64,000 nucleotides of DNA from Bostrychus sinensis (GCA_020698575.1 CM036244.1:9518034-9582033), one strand, 5' to 3'. Shown: positions 1 to 11,649, numbered from the stretch's first letter. Program-made: numbers and translations. Notes: generated by a model from the sequence alone, not told the origin.

Positions 1-1129
1 AGTCCAACAGAAAAATGTATCCAAATCAAAATCAGTTCAATCAAATTTGCTCTCAAGCTTTTCTCGACAATTAAAGCGTAACTTTTTTAGCTTAAATAAA
101 CTGTATAGAGACTGTGTGACGGTTAAATGAGTTGTTGTGGGGTGAATAAAGTGTTCTGCATCTGCCCTGTGTCTCTGGGCTGAAAACGACACGTGCAAGT
201 CTGAGTGTTCGCTGACCCGGTGCCACAGAAGCCTTGGATTTCGTGAGAAAGCGGCACATCACGGTTAGAGCCAAACAACAAGCTAGAGATGGCTTTATTT
301 CTCAATTTTCGTCACGGCAGAGCGGCCAAATGGCAGAAAAAAGATGTTTGTATGGATACGAAGAGGGGAAAACCAAAGTAAAGTCAAGCGAGGGATCGTA
401 TAGGAGTGAAATGTACGCTTTACACCGAATTGTGAAATGAAAATGAGTCAAAAACAGTGAAGAAACAAGAAAAGTTACTAAATCTGGTCCAAGCCCTCTT
501 CTCCACTTCTTGGCAGCTCTTTCCTTCATTGAACCATGCAGCAGATCCCAGTATTAACTCAAATATGACGCTTTAGTCCATGTCCCTGAAGCTGTTTACA
601 TCTGGTTGCCATGGAGACGCACAGCTGTTCCACGCAGACCATAACGAGCCCTCACCAGATGTTAGCACAAACATATTAACACATACATCCACATGTTCAG
701 ATGATTATTTAGCCACTTGAGACGCTATGAGTAGAAAGTCTTAATGTGTTTGTGTAAATATAAGTAAGCAGCAGATGGTTATGATGTCTTCTTTCAAATC
801 TCCTTCTACACATTCTGTATATCCACTATCCATCCTCTGCACGTGTCCAAACCATCTCCGTGTTTATCTCCAAAACATCTAACGTGAGCTGTCCCTCTGA
901 TGGATTCCTGAGCCTGTCCATACTGTCTCTAAAACAAACATCATTGCCGTTCCTTTTATGCTTGCACACATTTTTACATTAATTTCCTGGAATCTCTTTT
1001 ATCCAATCAGAAGAAAGCAGTCAGAAGTGTTGTTTAGTGAGAAGAAGATGCAACTGCTACTGTATATAAAGTTTACAATAAAGCATGGATGCCCAAAGTG
1101 GGAGAGGGTGTTGTGATTCATAAGGGGTA
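1..1129. other. Intronic sequence, nothing recognised
   Basis: By position this is the left part of a jade2 intron. I see no splice-bounded exon, terminal repeats or tandem array. The short open frames between 92 and 529 overlap on both strands and resemble nothing. Confidence 0.5.
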
Positions 1130-1497
1130 GTCTTGTAGCGCCCCAGACCGGTTTTGGTTTTGAGACCATTTGTTTATAGACTTGGTTTTGTCTCAGCTGC
1201 AGTTTTACTCGGTCTTGGTCTCAAATCCAATTTTATCTGATCTTGTCTCAGTCTCAGATGTGGCGGTCTCACAGATTTTATTTACCAAACATTATAAGGA
1301 AATACTATTCTTCATAATTTTGGGGGAATTACTAGTCCACATTAAAAGAACCAGGAAAATGATGTTTGTTTGTGGAATCCGCTGCAATTTTTTACTTTTT
1401 TACTTTAGTTCACAGGGTTTGGTCGGTCTCAGTCTTGAACCTTAGTCTCAATTCACCCTGGACTAGGATTGGTCTTGGTCTTGACTACAACACTAGC
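1130..1497. mobile_element. hAT-type MITE with perfect 8-bp TSD
   Basis: The element is flanked by identical octamers AAGGGGTA at 1122-1129 and 1498-1505. Its ends are imperfect inverted repeats (GTCTTGTAGCGCC on the left; GACTACAACACTAGC on the right). The interior is rich in GGTCTTGGTCTC-like words. At 368 bp with no transposase frame it is non-autonomous. The 8-bp duplication points to the hAT superfamily. Confidence 0.75.
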
Positions 1498-1857
1498 AAG
1501 GGGTATCTACTTTGACTCTGTTGTGCACTGAATAAACTGTCAGTGGTTGGTAGGAAGTCTAACAAATCTGTCGTCCTAAATAATGTAATAATTATGTTTG
1601 CATATGATCTCATTACTGTGTTTGGCCCTTGATCCGCTAATACATTTCCATTGTGGCTCTATGAGAAAAAAAGTTTGGGCAAAAGCTTGCTAAATCTCTA
1701 ATTAGCCATATCAATAGCTGTCAAGAATAAAATACAAATTATAAACCTCACTGCATAAAAAAATACAAAAATTAATCTTTCCAATTGGGTTTTTCCGTCA
1801 CCAAATCAGGCAAATCATCTTCCTCCTAGCATCAAGTGATTAAACATTGGTTCAGTT
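1498..1857. other. No recognised feature
   Basis: AT-rich unique-looking sequence between two repeats; no exon or repeat structure was seen. Confidence 0.4.
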
Positions 1858-1945
1858 TTATGCTAGATGCCCTTCCTCACACAATTCTCCATTTATCTGG
1901 GCTTGGGACTGGCACAAAGAGCATACTTGTGACCCTTTGTGTCTT
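1858..1945 (-). repeat. LINE 3'-end fragment, reverse copy
   Basis: The reverse complement carries the fish repeat signature 'ggtcacaag..tttgtgccagtcccaagcc..ataaatgga..ggaagggcatc'. Related pieces occur at 2035, 5455, 35320, 38355, 57305 and 61610. Confidence 0.55.
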
Positions 1946-2034
1946 GATAGCATCACAAAGCCATACACTGGATTATGAGTGCAGAAAATATTAGTAAAAC
2001 ATGTATTTGAAGTGATTTGTATTGGGGTTACTGG

Positions 2035-2185
2035 CCAGAGTACTATTTGTGCCAGCCCCAAGCCTGGATAAAAGAAGAAGGCTGCATAAGGAAAGGAATC
2101 TGATGTAAAACCTATGCAAAATGAATATCACTGCATGCTCGGAGGCAGATGACAAGCTGTGGCGACCCCAGAGGGAGGAAAAGAA
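2035..2185 (+). repeat. LINE 3'-end fragment, forward copy
   Basis: This is the same family as 1858-1945 but in forward orientation, running from 'tttgtgccagccccaagcctgg' (2047 on) to 'gctgtggcgaccccag' (2157-2172). The last motif would encode the CGDP end of the LINE reading frame seen at 52.4 kb. With 1858-1945 it forms an inverted pair. Confidence 0.55.
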
Positions 2186-2667
2186 AGCATTGTCCAGGTC
2201 GTAGCCCTCTCAGTTGGATGTCTTTCTTTAGATGTTGCACACTTGTGACAAAAAATCTCACAGCGCTCGTCTCCTCTGCCTGTAGGGACCATGTGACACT
2301 TGTCAAAACAGAGTCAGTGCCACAGGAAGCCCCCACCACCGCTGCCACGAGCCCTCGTCGTGTGTAGCATGCAGCCCTGATCCCGTAGAGGAGCCTGTCC
2401 CGCTCTATTTTAGGACAGGAACATGAAGATGGCACTCTGGGGGTTTCTCTGGCACACATAGTCAAACAGCTTATTTTTACACCAGCTCAAAATAACGCCA
2501 GGTGCACGATCAGCCACAATATAATCCCATAGTTTTACAGCTTAATATAGACCAAGTGGCTTTAATTCAGCTTAAAGAGGCATCTAAATATAAAGCAAGA
2601 TGTGTAAGTGAATTGTTGGCACTAAATATCTCATAGTGAATAAATAAATGACTGAATTGATTTTAAG
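2186..2667. other. Unassigned, GC-richer segment then AT-rich
   Basis: 2190-2460 is GC-richer than its surroundings and open on the minus strand (2112-2465), but the frame has low complexity and no recognisable domain or splice context. The rest is AT-rich. Confidence 0.35.
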
Positions 2668-2965
2668 ATTTTATTGTTTGTTTTTAAAACCTTATATGGA
2701 CTGGCCCCGCAGTACATCACGCACCTCATACAAATTTATACTCCGCTGCGTTCTCTGAGGTCCGAATTGTGTTGTCCTCTGTTGTCTTTTATTGTTTTGT
2801 TTTTATTATTATTTTATTGTTGTTACTTATTTATTGTCATTTTATTGTACTGTGCTTATTTGGTTTTACTGGTTCTTATTATTTTAATGGAGACTAGTCG
2901 AGCTTAATAGAGGAATAGTTATTTATTGCTTTATGTGCAGCACTTTGGAAACTGATTGTTTGTAA
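2668..2965 (+). pseudogene. L2-like LINE remnant, C-terminus and 3' end
   Basis: The forward frame from 2674 reads MFVFKTLYGLAPQYITHLI, matching the 'V.K.LNGLAP.Y..DL' motif near the C-terminus of reverse transcriptase ORFs of vertebrate L2-like LINEs. The frame then decays into T-rich sequence. 'gcagcactttggaaactg' (2938-2955) resembles the L2 3' tail. It is truncated and inactive. Confidence 0.6.
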
Positions 2966-3151
2966 AATGTACTGCACAAGTAAAGTGGATCCGGAAGTGG
3001 TTATCTGCCAGTGTATGTCTCGCTGTGACTGTACCCCGCCTCAGGCCCCAAGGAGCTGGGATAGTCCCACAACCCCTAATAGAAAAGTACCACAAAACAT
3101 CACCAGCTATTTCTATTGGCTTGCTGCTGGCTAAGTAAATATGAAGCCGTA

Positions 3152-3915
3152 TCCATCTCCAGCAGAACCATCAGTCTCCTCAGCTTCTCCATCTCCTCTT
3201 CTTCAGCGCAGCAGCAGCAGAACATCAGACTCCTCAGCCTCTCCATCTCTTCCTCTTCACCGCAGCAGCAAAACCATCAGCTTCCTCAGACTCTTCTTCT
3301 CCTCTTCCCCGCATCAGCAAAACCATCAGCCTCCACGACCTCTTCTTCTCCTCCTCTTCACCGCAGCAGCACCAGAACCATCAGCCACCTCAGCCTCTCC
3401 ATTTCCTCCTCTTCACCACAGCAGCACCAAAACCATCAGCCTCCTCAGCCTCTACATCTCCTCCTCTTCACCACAGCAGCAGCAGAACTATCGGCCTCCT
3501 CAGCTTCTCCATCTCCTCTTCTTCACCGCAGCAGCAGAACATCAGACTCCTCAGCCTCTCCTTCTCTTCCTCTTCACCGCAGCAGCAAAACTATCAGCCT
3601 CCTCAGCCTCTTATTCTCCTCCTCTTCACCGCAGCAGAACCATCAACCTCCTCAGATTCTCCATCTCCTCTTCTTCACCGCAGCAGCAGCAGAACCATCA
3701 AGCTCCTCAGCTTCTCCATCTCTTCCTCTTCACCGCAGCAGAAAAACCATCAGCCTCCTCAGACTCTTCTTCTCCTCTTCCCCGCAGCAGCAAAACCATC
3801 AGCCTCCTCAGCCTCTCCATCTCTTCCTCTTCATTGCAGCAGCAGAACTATCAGCCTCCTCAGCCTCTCCATCTCCTCCTCTTCACCACAGCAGCAGAAC
3901 CATCAGCCTCCTCTC
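3152..3915 (+). repeat. Minisatellite of about 49-55 bp units
   Basis: About 14-15 units of the type 'cctcctcagcctctccatctcctcctcttcaccgcagcag..aaccatcag'. Length varies mainly by whole CAG or CTC triplets. Units 1-2 are closely copied by units 7-8, and the 49-bp unit 3 by unit 12, so blocks were duplicated within the array. The plus strand is stop-free in two frames (3116-4021 and 3141-4001) because the unit is mostly not a multiple of three and lacks stops. The predicted Ser/Pro/Gln-rich peptides have no domain or splice context, so I call it non-coding. Confidence 0.85.
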
Positions 3916-4557
3916 CTTGTCCTCCTCTTCTCAAAGCGCCAAAGTTTATTCCTCTCCTATTCATCCATTACACTTTTCTCTCTTGTCTGTGTTTGTTTTA
4001 GGTCTCCAATGGTTCAAATAACAACAGACAGATAGACAAAAAAAAGCCATATTTCGGGTTCATCTGAACATTTGCTGTTGTTATTAGGAGTCCCCAAGTG
4101 CATGATGGGAGGAAGGAAGTGGTGTTACTGTGGGTGACGATGGAGCAGGTGTGAAAACGTCAATACAGAGATGACAATTATGTAGAACAGATAAGTTTGG
4201 GTGTATCTTGTTATATACAGTGATGTTTTCGATAGCAAAGCAAGACAACAGGATGTAGTTTAGGTACAAAACTATACACATGCAATACAGCATTTCATTT
4301 AGTTTGTTTTAGATAATCTGAGCATCTTTCCACAGCCATTGAGGCACAGTACACCATTGGGCCATAGGCACAATCAATACTAACCCACACTAATCCCAAA
4401 ATTGTACTTTCATTAGCTGTAGTATTAGCAGTAGTGGTAGTAGAAGTAGGTACAGCTGTAGAATAAGTATTAGCAGTAGCACGAGAAGTCCACAAAAGTT
4501 CAAAAAGTGTTTATTTCTACCAAAAACGTGAAGCTGTGGTCCTCAGTGCTCCAGCTA
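3916..4557. other. Unassigned, with a short TAG/CAG-rich stretch
   Basis: 4415-4482 is a degenerate trinucleotide run (GTAGTA/AGCAGTAG). The rest shows nothing recognisable. Confidence 0.4.
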
Positions 4558-4838
4558 TAGTCCATATAATAAGGTTCCAAACTTGAGGTCCCGCAATTTG
4601 AGGTCCCAAAATGAGGTCCTGGCATGGACATTGGTGGGACGTGTCCATATATAGCCATTGTAAATAATAGGGGTTGATGCAGCTAGCAGTAGTCATAGCA
4701 TTAATAGTTTTGGTTTTTTTTATTCCCTGTCCAGTCCCCACCGTTGCCAGCAGGGGGCGATAGACACCTAATTCTGTCATTCCCTGCAAAGTCAAACTAA
4801 CAGCTGAAAAAAGCATGATAAAGGACCTTTAAATAAAT
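4558..4838 (-). mobile_element. MITE, TTAAAGGTCC family, reverse copy
   Basis: Reverse-complemented, it starts TTAAAGGTCCTTTATCATGC and contains 'gactttgca', 'gccccctgctggcaac' and 'ggggactggacag', shared with the copy at 47085-47466. Ends contain TTTAA, compatible with a TTAA target site. No coding capacity. Confidence 0.55.
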
Positions 4839-5252
4839 ATTTATAATTAGACTCAAATTGTTCATAGTTATCTTGAAATTAATCTGCACCGTTTATCACA
4901 GTGTCACATCTACTCCCTGTTTATCTACAAAAAGTGCTACATCTTTCACCTCCGCCCTTACTACCTCTAAAGTGAAAACAGCAATGTGAAAAGGGGAAGT
5001 ATTTAAGGGTGTCTTCCTTCCTCTGGGTCGAAACCACTTCAAGAGAAAAGTAACTCTCAATCTTAGACCAAAAGGAGAAGCTCTTTTTTAGACCCAGGAC
5101 CTACACTGTCATTACGAGCCACACCTCCTCAAACCAGAGCTAAGGCTACAGTCTGTAAACGTCACTGCTTCAGGAGCCAACGCTTCATTTTCTTTACAGC
5201 AGGAAGCACTGATGAGGAATTTCACCTTATATATGGATGACATACATTTAAA

Positions 5253-5385
5253 AGTCCTATTATATGCTTTTTACAGGCTTTTTAAAATATTTGCATTAGT
5301 ATTTCATGTTTTATAACTTAAAGTAATGGGTATGTATTGGATAAAAGCTCAAAAAGGCTAATTTAGCAGATTAGGGGACCTTTAA
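5253..5385 (+). mobile_element. MITE, same family, internally deleted
   Basis: Terminal parts 'tcctattatatgctttttacagg' and 'tttagcagattaggggacc' match the ends of the 47 kb copy with most of the interior missing. Length about 133 bp. Confidence 0.5.
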
Positions 5386-5454
5386 AATCAGTTTTTAGAA
5401 ATTCAAAGAAGAAAGTCTTTGATTTTCATGTAAATCGTTGTCAGTTTGTATGCT

Positions 5455-5530
5455 AATACAGGCACAGAGGGGCCACTTTGCCCAAACCAGGATAAGTGGA
5501 GAGAATCTGCTGTGGCGACCCCAATAGGAA
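5455..5530 (+). repeat. LINE 3'-end fragment
   Basis: Contains 'ataagtggagagaatctgctgtggcgaccccaat', the same 3' motif as at 2035-2185. Confidence 0.5.
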
Positions 5531-7089
5531 ATAGCTCAGTTTGTTTGCTGGTACATGGTGACATTTCTTAAGCCCCTGTCACACTGCACAAATGTTTTTG
5601 TAAAGGAGGCTTGCATGCCACACTGTGCAGGTGCCAAGTGGGCCATGAGTAAGAATTCAGCAATGGTTAACAACAGGAAGCATCAAAATAAATGGTGTTC
5701 ATGTGGTTAGTATAGACAGAAACCAAAGAAACGTTTCAGTGTTTCAGAACAAGCTTATGTTACAGTATAAAGCCATAAACCACACTGACACAGGCAATCT
5801 TTGGCCATACCATGGTCAGACTGTTCATGTTTAATCACACTGTGCAATGCTTCAGGCTCGTTCAATGGTCTCATCTGGTCAGCTTGACACGACCCAACTT
5901 GCCTTAATGTTTTCTCTGTCATGCCTCTGATATAAAGCGCTTCATTAATGATCTCATAAATGGAGCAAATTACAAGATACTGCAGGATAAGGACAAATGA
6001 GGGTTATGTTATGGCAAGCTGGGCAAATGAGTAATGCTTTAACACTGGCAGAATGCAACTCTCATTCACACCTCTACAGCAATTTGAGTACACCAGAAAT
6101 ACATGTCCCACAGGCCACCTACAAACACATGCAACCTCAAAGTAAACATCCAGGACACATTTAGCCTGTTCACAACTTGCATTAAGGCTGGCCACATCGT
6201 ATTCTGTCCTGGTTTTAAAGCCAGGTCTGAAGGAGGCCAGACAGACAGTGATAAGATTACACTGAGAGAGACTTTTAAAACAGCAGCTCATGAGTCAACA
6301 CTTCAGTCAAACATGTCCTGAGGCAAAACACAAGAACAACTTGTATGTTTTACCAAGTCAAGGGTCAAGGGTCAAGGGTCACGACACTGATCAAACAAGA
6401 TTACACACACAGGTCAATGCAGTTAACAAGACCTAAACAAATGGAGTGTGGCTTCCTTTCAACTGTCTGGGAAGAGAAACAGTCTCGTTCTGTTGCTCTG
6501 TCGTCACAGCAAATCATTCACATGGGTACTTTTAAGGTTTTATAGTTTTCAGACATGGGAAAAATAATATTTTTTCCGGTGCATTGATCGTTTCATTAAA
6601 AAGATTTTCAATCAATTCAGAAAAGTCAATAATCATAACTTTGAAAGTTTGCAAATGATCAAAGTAGGCTATGTCTAATACAAATCTTATGCTACTGGAT
6701 TGCAAAAGGTCAGCTCTGGCAAATGCAAACAGAATTTGCCACTGCAACATATCAATTATTAGTTCTCTAGTTTGGGTTTTTGCAGTAGAAAGTGTTTAAA
6801 ATTACATTTCAGATATAAAATATGCAAATAAAATGAATTATACTTGAAGAATTATTGTTGACATGAACCAGAAAGGTGTCTGATGCATCGATGAATCAAT
6901 TTAGAATCTCTCTGAATCGAAATAAAACCAAGGCCTAAGATTCCCAATCCTTATTGTTTTACGGCTCAATCCTCTACATTTACCCAGACTTGGGACAGGC
7001 ACAGTTTTTGGCAGGGAATCAAATCATACATGATGTGTACTTACAGGGGTGCAAGAAGTACTCAAAGTCTCAAATATATGTACTGTTAC
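5531..7089. other. Mostly unassigned intronic sequence
   Basis: No exon or transposon ends were recognised. The one compact oddity is the heptamer repeat at 6361-6381, listed separately. Confidence 0.4.
6361..6381 (+). promoter_or_regulatory. Three tandem AGGGTCA half-sites (DR1-like)
   Basis: AGGGTCA occurs three times head to tail. Each GGGTCA is separated from the next by a single A, which is the DR1 arrangement of direct-repeat nuclear receptor sites (RXR, HNF4 or COUP-TF type). It may equally be a chance 7-bp microduplication. Binding is inference only. Confidence 0.3.
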
Positions 7090-7175
7090 TGTGGTTAGCA
7101 CTGTCACCTCACAACAAAAAAAGTCCCAGGTCCCAGGTTCTCCTCCTGACCAAGGTCCCGGCTCAGATCTTGAGA
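7090..7175 (+). repeat. tRNA-like SINE/LINE head fragment
   Basis: 'gtggttagcactgtcacctcaca' followed by 'gtcccaggttctcc' resembles A-box and B-box spacing in fish tRNA-derived repeats. It continues into 'ctcctgaccaaggtcc..gatcttgag', also present at 55.3 kb. Confidence 0.5.
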
Positions 7176-7261
7176 AGATTCCCTGCACCTTATACTCTAC
7201 CTAAAAAGAACTCAACAAAATAGTTCCTTGAGAAAAAGTATTGTGTGTTAAGTTAATTGAA

Positions 7262-7330
7262 GTCTTCACTGCTACAACAATCGAACCCCATGACCTCCCA
7301 CACCAAAGGCTGAGGAACAAACCACTTCAG
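7262..7330 (-). repeat. Possible tRNA-derived SINE fragment
   Basis: The reverse complement contains GGTTCGATT, a B-box-like word, about 50 nt after a degenerate A-box-like stretch. Weak. Confidence 0.3.
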
Positions 7331-8014
7331 TAACGGGCGAGTAACTTTCAACTTTTGGATGCTGCTTCTGTGTATGTTGTTGAAGTTGCCAGCTCATTCA
7401 GAGAGCAGCAGCTGTGGACCTGAAAACACTGGAAACTACCTTCAACACCATTGAAAACAGCTCAATCGAAATCTCAGTTTCATAAGTTAAACCGCAGACT
7501 GTATATGTTAGGTACTTTTCCTGCAGAGGCCTCTAACTGTACAGTGGACATCTAGTCGTGTAAAAGGTTTCTATTTACAAAGACAGCTTAGGTCCATTGT
7601 TACAGCTCTAGAAAACTAAAACTTAATCACTTTGGCACAAATTACATAACACATTGTACATGTAAAAAGATAATAATCATCTCAAGGGAGAGGCCGCACT
7701 TCCAAAAGCTTTACAAGACAAATTGTAGAGATCCTCCAAACAAAAAGAAAAAACCTCCGGCATCATCTTGGCTATGTTTGATAGGAGATTATCTTCCGCT
7801 TTGTAAGACGTGCTGCAGATAAACTGTGATCAAGTCCAAATCGACTGATTGGAAACAGCTCGCTATAGCTGAGGAACCAGACTGGCCAGGCTAAGAGACA
7901 CTCAGCGCCTGTCAAAATATTTGTCAAATTAGAGCTCTGTGTTAGACTCAAAGTTTGCAAAGCCTAAAAGGACCCAAGTATCGTATAGTTAGATTATATT
8001 TTACTACTTTTGTC
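7331..8014. other. No recognised feature
   Basis: Unique-looking AT-rich sequence; no exon or repeat structure was seen. Confidence 0.4.
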
Positions 8015-8240
8015 TTGTGCAGTTCAAGTCCTGACTGAGTTTAATTTAGGTTTTATTCCTGTCTTAGTTCTGCTCTGATTTGGGCTTAAGTTCAATGTGA
8101 AGACCAGACCTTGTTTAGTTCTGTTATAGAGTTTTGTCCTTGATCTAATCCTGGTTTACTCCTGACTTTAGTCCTGGGTTTAGTCCTAGTTAAGACCCAG
8201 TTGTGGTCCTGATCTTGGTATAGTCCCTGTTTTGTCCTTG
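8015..8240 (+). repeat. Degenerate TAGTCCTGGTTTAG minisatellite
   Basis: Recurring decamer-like words (tagtcctg, ggtttag, taagaccca, tagttctg) in the orientation of the 15.7 kb array, but more decayed. Confidence 0.6.
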
Positions 8241-9060
8241 TGTGTATTTAGTAAAGCATATTTCTGTGTTAACCACTGTTTTGTTTCTCAGTTCAGACCC
8301 GGGTTAGGCAAGATATTGGCTGATGCTATCCAATGAAAAGGTACTTGGACAGCCAAATATTTTCTGTGGTGGTATTTACTACTGTACTACACCCTGACTA
8401 CTGTTTAATAAATCTTTCATAGATGCAAAAATTACCCTTGTTCTCAAAGCCAAAGTCGAGACACAAGTGTAAAATGTCCCAGAACAAAGCCTGTATTAAT
8501 GTGTTGACTTTTTAAAACACACCTTTTTACTTATTGGTCATGTTTGCATACTGACTTCAAAGCCGCCGCCTTAAAGTCCAGCTTCATCTCTAAAGTATCA
8601 TCACACCAGCGTCTGACAGTTAACTACAGCTGAGGAGGAGACAGATGTACGACTGACGCTTTAGGGGCTATTTTTACGCCGTTTTTACTTTTATTCCCCG
8701 TCCTTTCAGAGCAATAAAACACATCTGTCATTTGTTATCATTATGGCTTTGACATTTGACAAGAACCAAGGACAAGGACAAAGCGAGATGCTCTTATAAT
8801 CGCAATTTCAGTCATAGCTAGTGAACCAAATAAAAATGTTTAATGTTCAACTGCAAAACATTTTTCCAGCACCTTAGTAGAAATGTGTGTACAAAAGTGT
8901 GTCCTATAACTTTATGCAGCACACTTTGTTCTATAGTAAAGGTTTGGAAGCCTATTCCAGCTTCTCCAATTAAATTTTGACACTTTGCGGATTATTCATT
9001 GCTTAACTTTCTCTACTTTGTAAAAAAAAATGTTAATAGGAAATTTCCTAAACACCTTGC
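8241..9060. other. No recognised feature
   Basis: AT-rich intronic sequence with no array, terminal repeats or plausible exon. Confidence 0.4.
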
Positions 9061-9660
9061 AATATGTATTTAGTATCTAATGCAAGGTGCCTACCCCACT
9101 ACTTGCAAAAAATGATTATTCGCCTGTTAGTTATCAATCAAACAATTGTGCTGCAGTCAAGTTTGATGAGTCAGTAGTGGAATGAGACTGGCAGCACCAT
9201 GACCGCAGCGTAAAGATTCGTTATAGAGAGAAGGCATGAAAGACACGACAAGTTTTGTTTCACGAATGTAAGCGACAAGCGTGTGTCTGATCTGAGGTGC
9301 AAGTGTGTCAGTCGCTGCGCACAGACAGACAAAAACAAACTGCAGCTGAACTAAAATAGGTTTGTTTTATTGTAAAATGTGAGTTGTGGACGCCTATATT
9401 TTGTAAATGTTTAGGTAAATTTAGAAGGAAAACGAAATCTATTTTCTTTAAGTTGAAAAGTGTCAGCTCTGAGACTGACTGGCCACTGTCCAGTTTGTTC
9501 CCCGCCTAAGGCCCATAGTTACTGGGATAGGCTCCAAAAGCCCTAGTGGGAATAAGAATGAATAAATAAATACGGGACAAAACATGAGTAGCGCTCTGTC
9601 ATTTTCATTTTGTAACAGTAGTTCTTGGTTGGTGACCTCTGATCTAATGCAAATATTGGT
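9061..9660 (+). repeat. Dispersed repeat with fish LINE/SINE tail
   Basis: 9111-9175 ('attattcgcctgttagttatcaatcaaaca..') and 9468-9620 ('actggccactgtccag..cccgcctaagg..tactgggataggctcc..', then 'catgagtagcgctctgtc') are both repeated in order at 20940-21250. The first copy has about 290 bp of extra sequence between the blocks. The 'ccgcct..tactgggataggctcca' part is the common fish tail also at 49.3 kb. Confidence 0.6.
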
Positions 9661-9691
9661 TAAAGTTAAGGCTGAATTTATTGTCTCCACT

Positions 9692-10160
9692 AGGGCTGCA
9701 ACAACTAATCTGATTAATTGATTATAATCAATTATTGAAATAATCGTCAACTAATTTAGTAATCAAATAATCGCCAACTGAGATATTTATTAGACTCTGA
9801 CACATGCCATGTTCTGTGAGAGAAGGGTTTATTACCTAGATAGAGCAGTAAACAGTTAGAAACAATGTACATTTTGTGTTTTTGATTAAAAATATCATAC
9901 ATGTATTACAGATGATATTTTATGTGTATATGCTCTATATATACATCTTCCAGAAGCATGCTTGTAGCTTTGTCTGATTTAATTTTGTAAAAATGAAGTG
10001 ATTTTTGGTAGCATTATTACCAGTTTTTAACAAAAACTATAAAAAAAACTCAAGTTTTTAACCATTTTACTTGTGCTTCTCTATCCAATTATTAATCAAC
10101 TAATCAAAAAAGTAATTGACAGATTAATCGATTATTCAAATAATCATTAGTTGCAGCCCT
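9692..10160. mobile_element. hAT-type MITE, TAGGGCTGCA group
   Basis: Termini are AGGGCTGCAAC and GTTGCAGCCCT, followed inward by alternating TTAATCGATTA-type sequence. Flanks are TCTCCACT and TCTCCAGA (6/8), a decayed 8-bp duplication. The right flank continues a repeat that reads TCTCCAGAT elsewhere (50.07 kb), which supports TCTCCAGA as the original site. No transposase frame. Confidence 0.75.
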
Positions 10161-10240
10161 TCTCCAGATCTTGAAGTCAGTCTCTTGGTCAGGAGTAGCA
10201 AGCTGGAGGACTGCCCTTAATTTTGCATGTTTAAAATCAA
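10161..10240 (-). repeat. LINE/SINE fragment interrupted by the 9.7 kb MITE
   Basis: 'tctccagatcttgaagtcagtctcttggtcagga' matches 50070-50140, so this is one side of an older repeat into which the MITE inserted. Confidence 0.5.
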
Positions 10241-11104
10241 CAAAAAACTATGGAAAATCTGCATTATTATTTGGCAACATTAAATCCTAACTAAGTCAAT
10301 CACATTAACAGAGCAACGGCACAAAAATTAGTGAACACAACCTTAAAGGCCTAAATGCTAAATCCTTAAAATACTAAAAGCTTTCAATAACAAATCCAAC
10401 TTTTAAAATAAACTTAAAACTTTTTTAAGGCCCCTGCTGCTAATTCCTACATTTACTACTGTAATTATAATTTACTACTGTTTATTTTTTGGCATCGGTT
10501 CTTCAAAAGGGCAGAGATGAGACACCAACACAGACCACAAGCCTCACTGCCTTCAGAAAGGGAGGGGCCTGTGATTGGCAGGAGCTGGTTAACCTCAGTG
10601 GATACGGGACAGTGTTTTTAAACTGGATTAGCCCATGATACAGTCTTACTCGGGACAGTGGTTACAGAGGATCAGGACCAAAAGGGCCTCCAAATTGGTA
10701 CCTTGTCGTTTCAGCGAGGGCCTTGGACACAGCTGGGACAAGGTGACGGAGACGGCTGTATTTAGGGCTGAAGGGGAAGTTATGGCGAGGTTTAGCAGGG
10801 GCCAAAGGGAAGTTCGGCTAATGCTCCTAGAGTCTGCTCAAATGCTGCCGACACTGCACTTAATAAATACTTTAATTTGTTCTAGGTTTAAAATAGCTCC
10901 TAATGTCTTGCAATGCTATTTCTTCTTGAATTATTTCAGTTCCTGTTCCTCATTGTTGCGAGCCACTTCCCTATATTTGTTTTGAACTTTGCTCAGGAGG
11001 AATACACAGTAAAGAGCCACCGTAAAGCTAACAACAAAACCTTTTTTTCATTGTAAACTGCATTACTTTACTGATGCAAAACGTTCATTTACCAGTTATT
11101 ATTT
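10241..11104. other. No recognised feature
   Basis: A 116-codon frame at 10635-10985 has no recognisable domain and no splice context, so I do not call it a gene. Confidence 0.4.
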
Positions 11105-11640
11105 GGTCTTCTGTAGCGCTTTTCTAGACAACTAGGTGCATTATTCACTCACTCCTCTCTGACCACCACAAAACACAATCTAACACATTAGGGATTTAAC
11201 AATATTGGCAATATCGTGATATCGCAATATCAAAAGCTTCACAATATCGTTGTGGACTTTTACAATATCAAATGGTGAGCTCCAGGGGCTAAAATGCTTT
11301 GTTTTGTAGCAGCTGAATGGTAAAAAAGCAGAGAGAACCTCATAGGCCATGATCCTTTGCTTTGTTTCAGTGCAACCAACACGACAAAATTATTAGTAAA
11401 CTCTTTTTAAGTCTTAATATTTAAAAAAAAAATCACAATAATTAATGCACTAAAAGGTCGTCGGGGCATTTTTAGAGAGTTTTGTATTGTGAGCTTTTCT
11501 ACAATACTGTGAGCCTCCAACAATATCCCAATAAATATCATCCTTTAAGGGTAAAATTAATATAGTGATCATACTATACAGTAAGATTTGGATATCCTTA
11601 CATCCCTATAACACATTCATACACCAGACACTGGAGGAAA
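11105..11640 (+). repeat. SINE/LINE fragment split by a MITE
   Basis: 'tgtagcgcttttctaga' and 'ctctctgaccaccac..acaca' on the left, and 'acacattcatacaccagacactgg' on the right, together match the continuous sequence at 23822-23880. The intervening 11189-11608 is a later hAT insertion. Confidence 0.6.
11189..11608. mobile_element. hAT-type MITE, TAGGGAT group, perfect TSD
   Basis: Flanking octamers TAACACAT at 11181-11188 and 11609-11616 are identical. Ends TAGGGATTTAACAATAT and GATATCCTTACATCCCTA are inverted. At 420 bp it is non-coding. A decayed relative lies at 23331-24116. Confidence 0.85.
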
Positions 11641-11649
11641 GTTATATTC

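Noticed and set aside
3116..4021. 301- and 286-codon Ser/Pro/Gln-rich frames as a protein gene
   Set aside because: Both follow a stop-free minisatellite in different phases, with no domains, splice sites or plausible start context.
10635..10985. 116-codon plus-strand frame
   Set aside because: No recognisable domain, no splice context and composition like the surroundings.
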